From: Megamerina dolium
Taxonomy: Eukaryota; Arthropoda; Insecta; Diptera; Megamerinidae
Assembly (NCBI GenBank): GCA_963854835.1
Contig: OY978525.1
Coordinates: 45,932,196 to 45,996,195 of the forward strand
Direction of reading: 5' to 3'
Length of the DNA stretch: 64,000 nt
Part shown: positions 46,841 to 58,022 of the stretch, in pieces
Numbering within the stretch: position 1 is the stretch's first letter
Layout: every line of letters starts with the position of its first letter
Position numbers and translations under genes: made by a program
The notes under the pieces: model-generated
Told to the model about the DNA's origin: nothing
Seen by the model: only the letters and a program-made list of their open reading frames with translations
The model's database searches: none

Positions 46841-47636
46841 GTGCCAATGATATTAACTGATACACCATCTAAGCCATTTGAAAAGGTATATATGGACATG
46901 GTAGGAATTCTTCCAGAGACGACATCTGGAAACAAATGCATACTTACATTTCAAGATGATTTTTCCAAATTTTTTATTTGTGTAGCTATACCAGATGCTG
47001 AAGCTAGCACGGTAGCAAAAGCGTTTTACAACGAAGTTATTGCGCGATATAACATACCAAAAATTTTAGTGACTGATAATGGTACAAATTTCACTTCAAA
47101 ACTGCTTTCTGATACATGCAAGATGCTAGATGTTAAAAAACTGCATATAACAACGTACCATCCATAATGGTTCTTTAGAAAGGAGCCACAGACCTTTAGC
47201 AGAATATATTAGGAGTTTTGTTAAAGAAGATGGGTCGAATTGGGACCAATCGTTAGCATCAGCGATGCACGTACACAATAACACCATACATACTACGACG
47301 AAACGTACACCATTCAGTGTCCCATACGGTTTCAATATCGATATGCCGACAAACCTAAAAACAAAAAGACCACCTCTGTACAATACAAATGATCAAAATA
47401 AAGTATCAAAATACCAACTACAAAGGTCACACGAGTTAGTAACGGAAAATCAAGAAAAAGCAAAGAAATCAGGTAAAATTCAATACGACAAAGGGATCCA
47501 CTCTATAATTTTTAAAATAGGTGATAAAGTATTACTGAGAAACCAGACTAGAAAAAATAAATTTAGTCCCATCTGGACTGGACCACACGAAGTGATACAT
47601 GTGGACAGTCCAGTAACGACGACTATTAAAATCTGA
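46841..47636 (+). pseudogene. Errantivirus-like pol: integrase core and C-terminus
   Basis: KVYMDMVGILPETTSG (first Asp), FQDDFSKFFICVAIPDAEAS and LVTDNGTNFTSKLL (second Asp) in the first frame, stopping at 47165-47167. After a small loss, NGSLERSH (Glu) continues in another frame, and 47265-47636 gives the C-terminus with IFKIGDKVLLRNQTRKNKFS, WTGPHEVIHV. Confidence 0.85.
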
Positions 47637-48079
47637 CAAAATGGTAAAAGTACCATAACAACTTACTAAAACATTTTTATCAATAAGTAGTAGTAGTTTA
47701 ACGAAGTAATAGTATTTGTGATAAAAAAAAGAAGAAAATGCAGTTAGGATATAAAATACAATAGTGTGAAGTAAGAACTATTAGTAAAACTTCACACAAT
47801 AATTTAATAATTTAATAAAACCTTTCCGCCCAAACTGAGATTAATATTAAATTCGATGGTGCACACCTCTACAAAAAACACCCTACAATAACATAATACC
47901 GACTAAGCATAAAAGCAAGAGAACAAAATGTACACAACTAGAATACACGAGAATTAAATATTCAGACTAAACAAAATACATACTACTACACATAAGAATA
48001 ACAAGAATAACAAAATTACCGAAAATATGCAATGTCAGCCGCAAAACTGAAATCAATAAAAACATAAAACGAAATAAAA
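47637..48079. other. AT-rich pol-env interval
   Basis: No ORF seen. In errantiviruses an env splice acceptor would lie in this area, but I cannot place one. Confidence 0.5.
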
Positions 48080-49161
48080 TCAATAAGAACAAAAATACAT
48101 ACAATCACACCAGGAGGAATAAGAGTTAAAATAGGCTTACTAAACATCGTGGGGACTGCTCAAAAATGGATGTTCGGAACTATGGATAATGATGATAGGG
48201 AAGAAATTCTCGAACATTTTTCAATAACCGACGAAAATAATCATAATTTAATTCAAACACTAAATAAACAAATCATAATAAATTCCCACTTCAATGACAC
48301 ATTTAATATAATCAAAAATGCAGTAGAAGAAGACCGAATTAAATTCAGAGACATTATTTCTCAAATACAGGTGGAAGGCGACGAGATCCTTCGGAAAATT
48401 TTGTATTGTGACCAACATTTAAAACTGAAACACTTAGAAAGAAAAATAGATCAAATCCAGGACAACATAGTTGTGGCCAAGAATAACATCGTGCACCCAA
48501 GCATTTTAACAAGTCAAGAAATATAACAATATCATATAGATTTCTACAAACTCAAACTACTAAGAGTAGGAGTAATGAATTATAAGCAAAATCATTTAAT
48601 TATTGCAATTCAAATACCAGAATCATTTATCCAAACGGACCTGAAATTAATTATACCCATAACGAACTCAAAATTTTTGCAAATAGACGAAGAACCAGAA
48701 TACATAGTACAGATTAACGATAAAATTTTTACTTACGAAGAAAATGCAATGCTCAAACATCTAAAAAGAAGCCAAAATTGTGCTATAACAAATAATTGCT
48801 TATATAAATACAACAACGACACAGAAATAACACCATTGGACGAAGATACAATAATAATTAAAAACGCAAAGGGGGAAAAATGGACTGTGGCGATAGACAA
48901 ATATCTATGACAGACAATTATTTAATATGATTGTGAAATTAAAATTAGAGAGGAAATATATACCAACCATAAACAGACAGTCCAGTATAGATATTTCTAT
49001 CCTAGTGACAGAATAACAAATAATACCAAAATATCAGAAATTCAGTTTAATAAAATTGAACAAATACCATATTCAAATATTGAAGAAATAGAGGAGTTAA
49101 AATACCACAAAAATATCTCATATAGCTTAAGCGGAACATTTATCGTAATCATCATAATAAT
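48080..49161 (+). pseudogene. Errantivirus-like env, N-terminal and middle part, degraded
   Basis: IVGTAQKWMFGTMDNDDREE resembles the region after the cleavage site in insect errantivirus envelope proteins, which are related to baculovirus F fusion proteins. Helical segments follow (NLIQTLNKQIIINSHF, LKHLERKIDQIQDNIV), a stop at 48524-48526, then a second part to 48910 and a further degraded part up to the insertion at 49161. Several stops make it non-functional. Described only; no intact reading is offered. Confidence 0.7.
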
Positions 49162-49162
49162 C

Positions 49163-49738
49163 GAAGAACCCCATAAGAGAACTGGACCTCCTCAGTGCAG
49201 CAACTGCCAAGAATATGGACATACTAAGACATATTGTACCCTGCCAGCTGTTTGTGTGATCTGTGGAGATCTCCATAAATCAAACATATGCCCAAAATCT
49301 AAAGACGATGCTAGCATGAAAAAATGCAGCAATTGTGGAGGTAATCACACTGCAAATTATAGAGGTTGTCCAGTATATGCAACCCTAAAGCTAAATTTCT
49401 CCGCTAACAATCAACCTCTAAAACCAGTTGAGCAAACTCAGATAGCCAACTCAAGTAAGAGACAAAATATTGATGCAACACAATTCTTCTCTTCAATCCC
49501 AAACAAGAATCAAACCAATTCATACGCTAGCGTGTTAAAACAAAACCTACACCAACAAAGTAACGTAAATAATGAGCAGAAACACTCACTGCCAACCCAA
49601 CAGCCAAGTACTCTTGAACATTTGCTTCAAACATTAATTCAGAATATGAACCAATTCATGAACTCAATGCAAACAATGATGCAAGAAATGATGAAAAATC
49701 AATCGATGTTACTCCAAACATTGCTATCCAGACCATGA
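49163..49738 (+). pseudogene. Jockey-type LINE copy 3 ORF1, C-terminal part
   Basis: Starts inside ORF1 at EEPHKRTGPPQCSNCQEYGH. Keeps all three CCHC knuckles and the Gln/Met-rich tail and stops in ATGA at 49735-49738, overlapping ORF2. It has no own start except internal ATGs. Confidence 0.9.
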
Positions 49739-52383
49739 GTTGTCTCAAGATATGCCACTGGAACGCCAACGGCTTAAGCCAGCACCGTTTGGAGCTAATT
49801 CAATTCCTTGAATCCAACCAGATCGACATAATGATGATATCTGAGACCCATTTCACTGACAAAAATTGCTACCAAATACCATATTACAAACTGTACACTA
49901 CAAATCATCCGCATGGTAAGGCACGCGGTGGAACTGCCATATTGATAAAAAGCAGAATAAAACATCATGTTCTCGAAGATTTCAGTAGCGTCTACTTGCA
50001 AGCAACATCTATATGTCTGGAAGAATACATCTCTAAGCTAGTAATATCTGCGATATACTGTCCCCCAAGATACAGTATTACCGAACAACAATATAAAGAA
50101 TTTTTCTCAACTCTTGGTAGCAAATTCTTGGTTGCTGGCGATTTCAACGCCAAACACACTCACTGGGGCTCCCGCTTAATAACTCCAAAAGGCAGAAGAC
50201 TATGTTCAATCATCACTAACCATGGCTACGATGTTATTTCAAATGGTCAACCGACATATTGGCCGACGGACAAGAGGAAAATACCCGATCTCATAGACTT
50301 TGGAGTCGCCAAAGGTTTGCAGATGGAAAATATCTCCACAGAGTGTAATTATGATCTATCATCTGACCACTCACCCACGGTAATATCTATAAATTCACCA
50401 AGCCCCCAAGGCAATTGCGTTAGAAAGAAAATAGACTGGTTAAAATTCAAGAAATATATAAATTCCCATCTTCCTCTGAGTACTGTATTAAGAAATGGAC
50501 ACGATGTAGACTCAGCACTCGAAAAATTCAACCAGCTACTCTCATTAGCTCTCAGCTCAGCCACCTGCACAAAGGTATGCAAGCAATCAAAATATAGCCA
50601 ATACACACCAGCAGACATTGAATTGCTAGTAAGACAGAAAAGAAGACTCCGAAGACAATGGCAAGAATTCAGATCACCGAATCTGAAAACACAGCTACAG
50701 CACTGCACTCGAAAGTTAAAGCAAGCCTTGAAAAATAAAAACAACAAAGAGTTAGAAGAGCACATAGCGAAATTAACACCTGGTGAAGCGTCAGACTACT
50801 CTTTGTGGAAATCAGCAAAAAAATCAAATCGGCCAATTCTCACTGATTCCCCCATCCGTTTGAGTGACGGTAATTGGGCTAGAAGCAACTGTGAGAAGGG
50901 TTTGGCTTTTGCAAACCACCTAAAAAGTGTGTTTACACCCAATCCACCTTCTTCACAGTCCTCATTACCAAAATTAACTTCTCAACCTTGCTCAATAACG
51001 CTCAAAATTAAAAAAAAGGACATATTCAAAGCAATTTATAAAGATTTAAACCCAAAAAAATCACCTGGTCCAGATAAAATTACCGGTAAAATGATAAAAG
51101 AGCTACCTCCGGCTTCAGTAATTCATCTGATGCACATTTTCAATGCTATCCTTCGTATTAAACACTATCCCAAATGCTGGAAAACTTCAAAAATTATTAT
51201 GATAGCAAAACCAGGAAAAGACCCTACAAAAGTTGCATCGTACAGACCTATCAGCCTCCTGCCTCTACTTTCTAAAGTATTCGAAAAGCTACTTGTCATG
51301 AATATAACTCCATTTATTAATCTCAACCAACTGATTCCTCAACATCAGTTTGGATTTAGAAAACAGCACGGCACAATAGAACAAGTCCACCGCATTGTAA
51401 CTCTGATAAGGAACACTTTTGAAGAAAAAAAGTATTGCTCAGCTGTCTTTCTTGATATCACTCAAGCTTTCGATAAAGTATGGCACGATGGCCTTATTTA
51501 CAAACTCAAACTATTACTGCCTGCAAATGTCTCCTCATTGCTTAGTAGCTACCTCACGAAAAGACAATTTCTTGTACATCACAAGGATTACACAACAAAT
51601 CCATTGGATATTCACGCTGGCGTTCCTCAAGGAAGCGTTTTGGGCCCCTTACTGTATCTCTTATACACTACAGATATGCCCAGCAATAACCATACATTTA
51701 TATCGACCTTTGCAGATGATACGGCAATATTGTGCTCTCGCTCTAACCCCATAGAAGCTACTAAACTCCTGCAGACTCATATCGATTCTCTCGAAATCTG
51801 GTTAGCAAAATGGCGTATAAAAGTCAATGAATCAAAGAGCGTACATGTAACCTTCACGCTAAGGCCAGATACATGTCCCCCACTTAAAATTAATGGCCAA
51901 TCAGTTCCACAATGTTCCTCAACAAAGTACTTGGGTATTCACCTCGACAGAAGGCTGACCTGGAAAAATCACATAGAGGCAAAGAAAACTCAGATCAAGC
52001 TTAAAATTAATCAGTTATGGTGGCTGTTACACAAAAAATCAAAGTTGAATCTCGAATACAAAGTGCTATTATATAAAGCAATCCTGAAGCCAATCTGGAC
52101 TTATGGTATTCAGTTTTGGGGCACCGCATCTCCCTCAAATATCGAAAAATTGCAGCGAATACAATCCAAGTGTCTGCGAATTATTGTAAACGCGCCTTGG
52201 TATATGAGGAACGTTAACATCCATCGAGATTTAAATGTACCCACAATTTCTGAGGAAGTTGCAATGTCTTGCAGAAGCTACATTCAAAAATTACACAGTC
52301 ATCCGAATCCCCTTGCTAGGCAATTGTTGCTGAGCACGGGGCATCGTCGATTAAAAAGAAAAGACACACTGAATATGCTGTGA
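49735..52383 (+). CDS. Jockey-type LINE ORF2, intact 882-aa endonuclease-reverse transcriptase
   Basis: Starts MSCLKICHWNANGLSQHRLE. The AP-endonuclease covers about residues 1-225: MMISETHF (catalytic Glu), VAGDFNAKHTHWGS and SSDHSPTVISI (Asp-His). The RT covers about 440-740: KSPGPDKITGKMIKELPP, YRPISLLPLLSKVFEKLL, QFGFRKQHGTIEQVHRIV, SAVFLDITQAFDKVWHDGL, AGVPQGSVLGPLLYLLYT and STFADDTAIL (catalytic FADD). A thumb/C-terminal region follows (WTYGIQFWGTASPSNIEK, RIQSKCLRIIVNAPWYMRN). No RNase H, as in jockey. It could in principle be a source of enzyme, but lacks its promoter. Confidence 0.93.
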   Translation: MSCLKICHWNANGLSQHRLELIQFLESNQIDIMMISETHFTDKNCYQIPYYKLYTTNHPHGKARGGTAILIKSRIKHHVLEDFSSVYLQATSICLEEYISKLVISAIYCPPRYSITEQQYKEFFSTLGSKFLVAGDFNAKHTHWGSRLITPKGRRLCSIITNHGYDVISNGQPTYWPTDKRKIPDLIDFGVAKGLQMENISTECNYDLSSDHSPTVISINSPSPQGNCVRKKIDWLKFKKYINSHLPLSTVLRNGHDVDSALEKFNQLLSLALSSATCTKVCKQSKYSQYTPADIELLVRQKRRLRRQWQEFRSPNLKTQLQHCTRKLKQALKNKNNKELEEHIAKLTPGEASDYSLWKSAKKSNRPILTDSPIRLSDGNWARSNCEKGLAFANHLKSVFTPNPPSSQSSLPKLTSQPCSITLKIKKKDIFKAIYKDLNPKKSPGPDKITGKMIKELPPASVIHLMHIFNAILRIKHYPKCWKTSKIIMIAKPGKDPTKVASYRPISLLPLLSKVFEKLLVMNITPFINLNQLIPQHQFGFRKQHGTIEQVHRIVTLIRNTFEEKKYCSAVFLDITQAFDKVWHDGLIYKLKLLLPANVSSLLSSYLTKRQFLVHHKDYTTNPLDIHAGVPQGSVLGPLLYLLYTTDMPSNNHTFISTFADDTAILCSRSNPIEATKLLQTHIDSLEIWLAKWRIKVNESKSVHVTFTLRPDTCPPLKINGQSVPQCSSTKYLGIHLDRRLTWKNHIEAKKTQIKLKINQLWWLLHKKSKLNLEYKVLLYKAILKPIWTYGIQFWGTASPSNIEKLQRIQSKCLRIIVNAPWYMRNVNIHRDLNVPTISEEVAMSCRSYIQKLHSHPNPLARQLLLSTGHRRLKRKDTLNML

Positions 52384-52514
52384 AATTGCTATACCTCGTG
52401 AGTCAACAAATTGTGATGGAACGTTGGGAATATCACATAATTTTATTTAGTTTGTAAGATTTGATTACATATTGTTAGTTTCTAAGTAATTTTAGAAAGA
52501 TTCAATAAAAAAGC

Positions 52515-52550
<36 letters not shown>

Positions 52551-52556
<6 letters not shown>

Positions 52557-52700
52557 ATAATTGTATTTGTGATGATATATTTAATAAAAAATAATACGAA
52601 AATAATAAATAAGCAAAGGATTATAGCAGAAAATATCAATGAGGAACCCACAACTTCGCTTAACAAAACACACCCAGAAATTCTAAAAAATACCAAATAG
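52551..52700 (+). pseudogene. Errantivirus-like env, C-terminal tail after the LINE
   Basis: Right of the LINE the frame codes for an Ile/Val-rich segment (IIVFVMIYLIKNN) and a short polar tail, stopping at 52698-52700. With the hydrophobic residues before 49161 (FIVIIIII) it formed one transmembrane helix now split by the LINE. Confidence 0.65.
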
Positions 52701-52744
52701 GAATAACAAAAAATTAATAATAATAAATGTAGGAAAAAAATATA

Positions 52745-54047
52745 AAGGGTTATCCATTTTGCGGTTTCAAAAGTAAATGTAAATAAAACACATATAAAAT
52801 ATTTTTTATCATGATATTTCTTTTTTATTATAAAGTTTGAACGTTGACATTATGTGTGAAATACTACATCATTTAAATGACGACCACGCGAATTGTTGCA
52901 AGCATCGATTCTTTTGAGGTAATTTTCGACCACTTTTTGACACATATTGGGCGGTATCTCAGCCATAACGTGACGAATGTTGGTTTTTAGGTGCTCAAGA
53001 GTTAAAGGTTTATCTGCATAAACACGGTCTTTCGCGTAGCCCCACAAAAAAAAGTCAAGCGGTGTCAAATCGCATGATCTTGGTGGCCACTTGATATCGC
53101 CACGACGAGAAATTACGCGGCCAGAAAATTTCTCTTGCAATAAAGCCATATTCGCTCGAGTTGTGTGGCATGTGGCACCGTCTTGTTGAAACCACATATT
53201 CTCTAAGTCGTATTCTTCAATAGCAGGCAAAAAAAAGTCGGTTATCATATGACCATAACGCTCCGAATTGACGGTGACAGTCGTTCCATCGTCGTTTTCG
53301 AAGAAGTAAGGTCCAATCACACCTCCGGACCAAAGAGCGCACCAAGCAGTGACTTTTTGTGGATGTAGTGGCCTCTCTTCAATTACTTGAGGTTTCTCAG
53401 AACCCCAAATATGACAATTTTGTTTGTTAACATACCCACCAAGTGAGAAATGTGCTTCGTCGCTGAAGAAATTTTGTTCGAAAAATCGCCGTCCACCGCC
53501 TGTTGTTCAAGCACCCATTCGACGTATCTACGACGTTGAGAATGGTCAGCTGGCTTCAGTTGTTGTGTGAGCTGGATTTTATATGGATGTAGGTGTAGAT
53601 CCAAATGCAAAATACGCCATAATGTGCCGTAAGACAGTCCTAATTCCTGAGAACGACGAAGAATGGACACATTCGGGCCTTCGGCAACACTTTCACTTAC
53701 AGCAGCGATATTTTCGGTGGTACGAGCGAAACGATGATGCACAGGCCTTACAATATCTGTAACCGATCCAGTCTCTTCATATTTCTTCACAATTTTGCCA
53801 ATTGCTTCGTAGTTGGACGATTATGTAAACCATAATCTCCTCTTAAAACACGATATGTGGCTGTGGCAGAATCACCATTTTTGTAGTAGGTTTTTACAAT
53901 TTTAATGCGTTGTGCGATAGTTAAGCGATCCATTTTCGCAAATGTCAGACTTTGAACTGAAAAAGAAAGAAATTGTTTTAACAACTCAGTTTGACAGATG
54001 TCGAATTCTAGCCCTATACTTTTGAAACCGCGAAATGGATAACCCTT
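52745..54047 (-). mobile_element. DD41D mariner-like transposon (1303 bp)
   Basis: Inverted ends AAGGGTTATCCATTTTGCGG (left) and the inverse of AAGGGTTATCCATTTCGCGG (right), about 30 bp each with one mismatch. TA flanks both sides (52743-52744 and 54048-54049). Nested in the 3' part of the errantivirus-like element. Confidence 0.92.
52850..53936 (-). pseudogene. DD41D mariner-like transposase, two frameshifts
   Basis: Starts MDRLTIAQRIKIVKTYYKNG near 53934. A frameshift near 53808 comes after the first HTH, and a second near 53475 (loss of a T in a T run) before FSDEAHFSLGGYVN, which carries the first Asp. The last part has FQQDGATCHTTRANMALLQE (second Asp) and DLTPLDFFLWGYAKDRVY (third Asp). 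There are 41 residues between the last two, so DD41D, the rosa-type group. The C-terminus RGRHLNDVVFHT is complete. Confidence 0.88.
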
Positions 54048-54049
54048 TA

Positions 54050-55726
54050 CAACTTATAGAAAAAAGTAGGCACAGTGTTCATGCGTATAAAGACATCTGC
54101 TGCAATTCATCGCGTTGAATTGTAATTCGGTGTATGAATACTCATGCACACTGGGCGGGATATGATTAGAAACTTAATAAAGAATATAAGAGTATAGAGG
54201 ATGTATTCAAATATAATAGAATATCTTAAGGGAAATTACAAATAGATGGTTAGAAAAATAGAGAAGATACAGTAAAGGAAAAACACGTTATGATTTATAT
54301 GACGAAATATGATGAATAGGCAATAAATTAATAGGTTATCTGGGTTAATTAAAAAAAAAATAAAATAAAATAAAATAAAAAAATAAAAAAAATATGTAAC
54401 AATATAAGTTCCAATTTCTATATTGAAAATCGTACCACCCACAAGTACGAAAAGTTGGTAACTACAAAGATAAAAAGCAATGTTGTCACCGCATTTTTGT
54501 ATCAAACAAAAATATACTTTTAATACATTTTAAAGAATTAAGTATAGATTATAAATGAATATTGCGAGGAAAGAAGTTAATTAATTAAGAATATATCTAT
54601 ATCTTTATAAGAAAAACTAACTAAATGAGTGTTATAGTAGATATAGTAGTTAAAATATATATAGTAGATGCAAGTGATCTATTATTGAAAAGAATCTGGT
54701 AATTCCCCTACAAACACAAGAGATCAGCAGTTGTCCACGAGAATCCAAAATCAACACAGACAGTGAAATTGCGAGAGATGCAAACGCAGCAACATTAACA
54801 GCTTTAACAACAGTAATAACCAAGAGAAGGGTGACACAAAACTATCCTTGAGGCAGTAAAGAACAAATAAACCAAGAGAAGAAAACAAAGCAGGCCCAGT
54901 ACAGCAAGTACCATAAAAACAAACAAAACAATAAAATTTACAACAAATAACTTTGGCGTACCTAGACAGCGTAACAATAATAGCTATGAGATATCAACAA
55001 TAGCTAATAGCTAATATTGAGACATCATCAATAACAGCTAGCAACCACAACCGACTAAAATATTCCAGCTACTGTATTTATCAGCGATAATGGATTCTGA
55101 TTAGAAGAAAATGATAAATAACTGAACCAAAATTACATATTCATTATTGCTCCAATCATTAAACACTTACACCAGGAGTACAGAGTTTCACATCGACAAT
55201 ATTGCTTAGCGATGCGGTACACATAAAAACCACTTTGCAAGCTATTGTTCACACCATTCATATACAAAAAAATTCTGCCGAATCAAACCATTGGATGCAT
55301 TAGACACCAGCAACAACCCCCAAGCACACTAAACCAACTATTCACAATAATAATCCAGATAACGATTCCATGACAAAACATCCAGAAGATCAACTAAATG
55401 TAAATAATCTCGCTCTAATTGCCGAAACAAAAATCGAACCTTGATAAAGGAAAAGTTACTGTTTGCATCATTAGAATTCAACAACAAAATCTGCAACAAA
55501 AAAAAAGCTAAGTACAGCAGACAACAACTAGCAGGAAACTCATCGTCATCATGGTCACCATAATCACCGAATTACCAGTGACCATATATGTAAATAATAC
55601 TTCGTATTTTATTCCCCATAGTATCATACATTTTGAATTGTTCTAAACTTTACAAATTAAGCATAATTTAAACTTTTTCCTTATAAGAAAAAATTATTAT
55701 TATTTCATAATAATTTTTTCTTCCTG
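54050..55726. other. AT-rich 3' region of the errantivirus-like element
   Basis: No ORF of note. A perfect 15-bp stem (AAGAAAAAATTATTA at 55685-55699 with its inverse at 55708-55722, loop of 8 nt) stands immediately before the polypurine tract. Confidence 0.55.
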
Positions 55727-55740
55727 AAAGAAGGGAGGGA
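55727..55740 (+). promoter_or_regulatory. Polypurine tract of the errantivirus-like element
   Basis: GAAAGAAGGGAGGGA ends directly at the 3' LTR start TGTTGCG (55741). Confidence 0.8.
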
Positions 55741-56084
55741 TGTTGCGAGCCAAAATATGAAATATGCACATATGAATATATTACCTCGCGACAAATACTG
55801 AAGCTTACTGAAGACAGTGGTTCTTCAGTTGTGAGTCTTATACCGAAGTGTTAGCTTTAAGAAAAGTGTAAATACTGCGAACCTTACGAGGTCCTCCAGT
55901 ATTAGTGTAAAAGTGAAACACACCAGCAATAAAGCAGAAACCGCAAATATCCTTAATAAAATATAATTGTTTTATTTCAGCCAACGAGTGTGTTAGACTC
56001 GAGGGATATTTAAGAGCTTAGGTCTAGGTGTTAATCTTGTGAGCTAGGTATTTAGTAAGGGTTGTGGAAAAATAGTACACAACA
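55741..56084 (+). repeat. 3' LTR of the errantivirus-like element (344 bp)
   Basis: Same ends as the 5' LTR. It lacks about 390 bp of U3-like sequence after GCGACA and one unit of the internal repeat. It also differs by scattered substitutions, so this copy is not recent, or the 3' LTR was deleted later. Confidence 0.9.
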
Positions 56085-58022
56085 CCTGGTTTGAATTTTT
56101 CTTTCATATTGATTGAGAGTGGTTGCATTGCAGCAGCGTCTTGTATTGATATGTGTAGCGGTGGTAAGTTTAACAACGGCATGGTAGCCTTTGTAATTTG
56201 CACAGTTTTGATATAACTGCCCCATATAGTATGAGGGGTCTAACCATTTGAGTGTAAATCCAGAAGGTCATTTTGGAGCTTGTAGTAATAGTCCTTTCAT
56301 GGTTGCCTTTGATTATTATAGATACGTCTTCAGCATATCCAATTGTTTTGTACTCTTTATTGTTAAGGAACTGTATTAGGTCGTCAGCTAGTAGGGACCA
56401 TAGCAGCGGTGATAGTATACCCACCTGCTTACATCCCTTTACCGTTGTAACACTTAGATTGGGTTATCTAAAGAGATAGGTAGGTTTTAATATTGTGACC
56501 CTTAGCATAAGTAAAAAAAGGTTTCGATATTTTCACTTATGCCTTGGTTTCCAGCAAGGTCTGCGTCTGGGGTTGATTTAGTAAACAATGAAAGGTCGGT
56601 TGACGTGTTCAGGGATTTATCTCACACGGACATTGCGTTATCCGTATATGCTGTGACGGTAAATACTGATTTGTCTGGTGACCTTACAATTTCATTAAGC
56701 ACAATATTCCATATCTATGCAAATGAGACGATCTTAGACTCGAGTAGATTCCTTTATTCACAAGAGTATACTAGTGAAATATATTATTTGTTTATCTATT
56801 TTTATGTTTGCAAGAACAGCTTCTATAGCATCTGACAATTGAAAGGCCACGAGAGAAGATTTTAAATAGTGCGGTGATTTTTCTATCCATTGCATGAATG
56901 AGTGAAGAGCATCTTCAAACCTGCCCTTCTTGTCGTCATGTTGGGGTGCTAAGTGATCAAATTAATCGGTCTGATTGGCTCCGTATGCGATAGTTTTATA
57001 CGTTTGCTTGTGAAAATAAATTTCATTTTCCTCCATGGGATGTAAATTGGTGCAGGCCAGGAGACTAAAAGTTTCGGGTATTTCGGGTAATTCATAGCTC
57101 AGTTTAGTTTTTTGTGCTACTGCTGTTCTGGTGAATAAATTTTATTTTCTTCTCCGTACAGCCGAAAGGTTTTCAGTCGATATAATTTTATTTGATGACG
57201 CAGGGTACGAATAAATTTCGTTTGCGGTTAGCTTTCGAAACCACAAGATGACATTTCTTTTCTGATTTGTAAAATACGTAGGTTGTGTTTATACTGTTGT
57301 TATTGGTAATATGATTTGACCAATATGAATTTCCTTCGACCGTCAAGATGTATCCGTGTGCCGTTTGCCTCTATTATTGGTCATGAGATGTAGTTGGTCT
57401 TTTTCAAACATCGAAATTCACATATACTTATATAAACGCATAAACTTCCTCTGACGTTCGCAAGATTTGTGTAGCTGTAGGGAGAAAGCTTTTATAACAG
57501 AGTAAAAAGCTTTTATAGTTTTCGTCGATTTTCTACGATCTTAGCCTTCGCACAACTACATTGCACCACGTCTTGGCAAAGGAACTTTTCATTCAGACAA
57601 AGCTGTGCAGATTAACCGTTGCCATTCGATATTGTTTTTGTATTTGGGGGATTACGGCGCTTTTGCTTTCCTGTCATCTTCCTCTGCTGTCTATCGTCAC
57701 GCAGCAGAGATATCTCCAGCCATCTCTGATGAAGGTGTGTAGACCTTTAGGGTAACCCGGGAGAGCTCGTAACTGATTACCCCTTTGGTCTTTAGGTCAT
57801 AAGTGTTACTGACTCTTCGTTAAAGACCAGCACCACTAGCCTAATATAGTCCTTAGCTTCTTACACCTCAACCACCCTCCAAAGTGATGTGTTCCATGAT
57901 CACGTCGGAATCTTAAGGCTCTCGACCCTCAACCCGGGTCAGATTTTCCCGTTCAATTTACCCATACATATGTGTTATACGGTATTAAAAGTGTTTAATG
58001 AGTCAGAATTTTTTTGAGCGTA

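Larger units (their letters stand above)
49162..52550 (+). mobile_element. Jockey-type LINE, copy 3 (5'-truncated, intact ORF2)
   Basis: Inserted into the env transmembrane-coding region. The target duplication ATCATAATAAT lies at 49151-49161 and 52551-52561, with poly(A) at about 52520-52550. It lacks the 5' UTR and two thirds of ORF1. The sequence is clearly diverged from copies 1 and 2, which are broken in ORF2. Confidence 0.93.
32324..56084 (+). mobile_element. Errantivirus-like LTR retrotransposon (degenerate), with nested insertions
   Basis: The ends are TGTTGCGAGCC and CACAACA. A 4-bp target duplication CCTG flanks it (32320-32323 and 56085-56088), and the uninterrupted site is at about 23710-23716. 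Order: 5' LTR, primer binding site, gag, protease, RT, RNase H, integrase, env-like ORF, polypurine tract, 3' LTR. This is the layout of insect errantiviruses of the 17.6/297 group. Every coding part carries frameshifts or stops. Without the LINEs, the tandem duplication and the mariner it would be about 9.8 kb. Confidence 0.9.
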
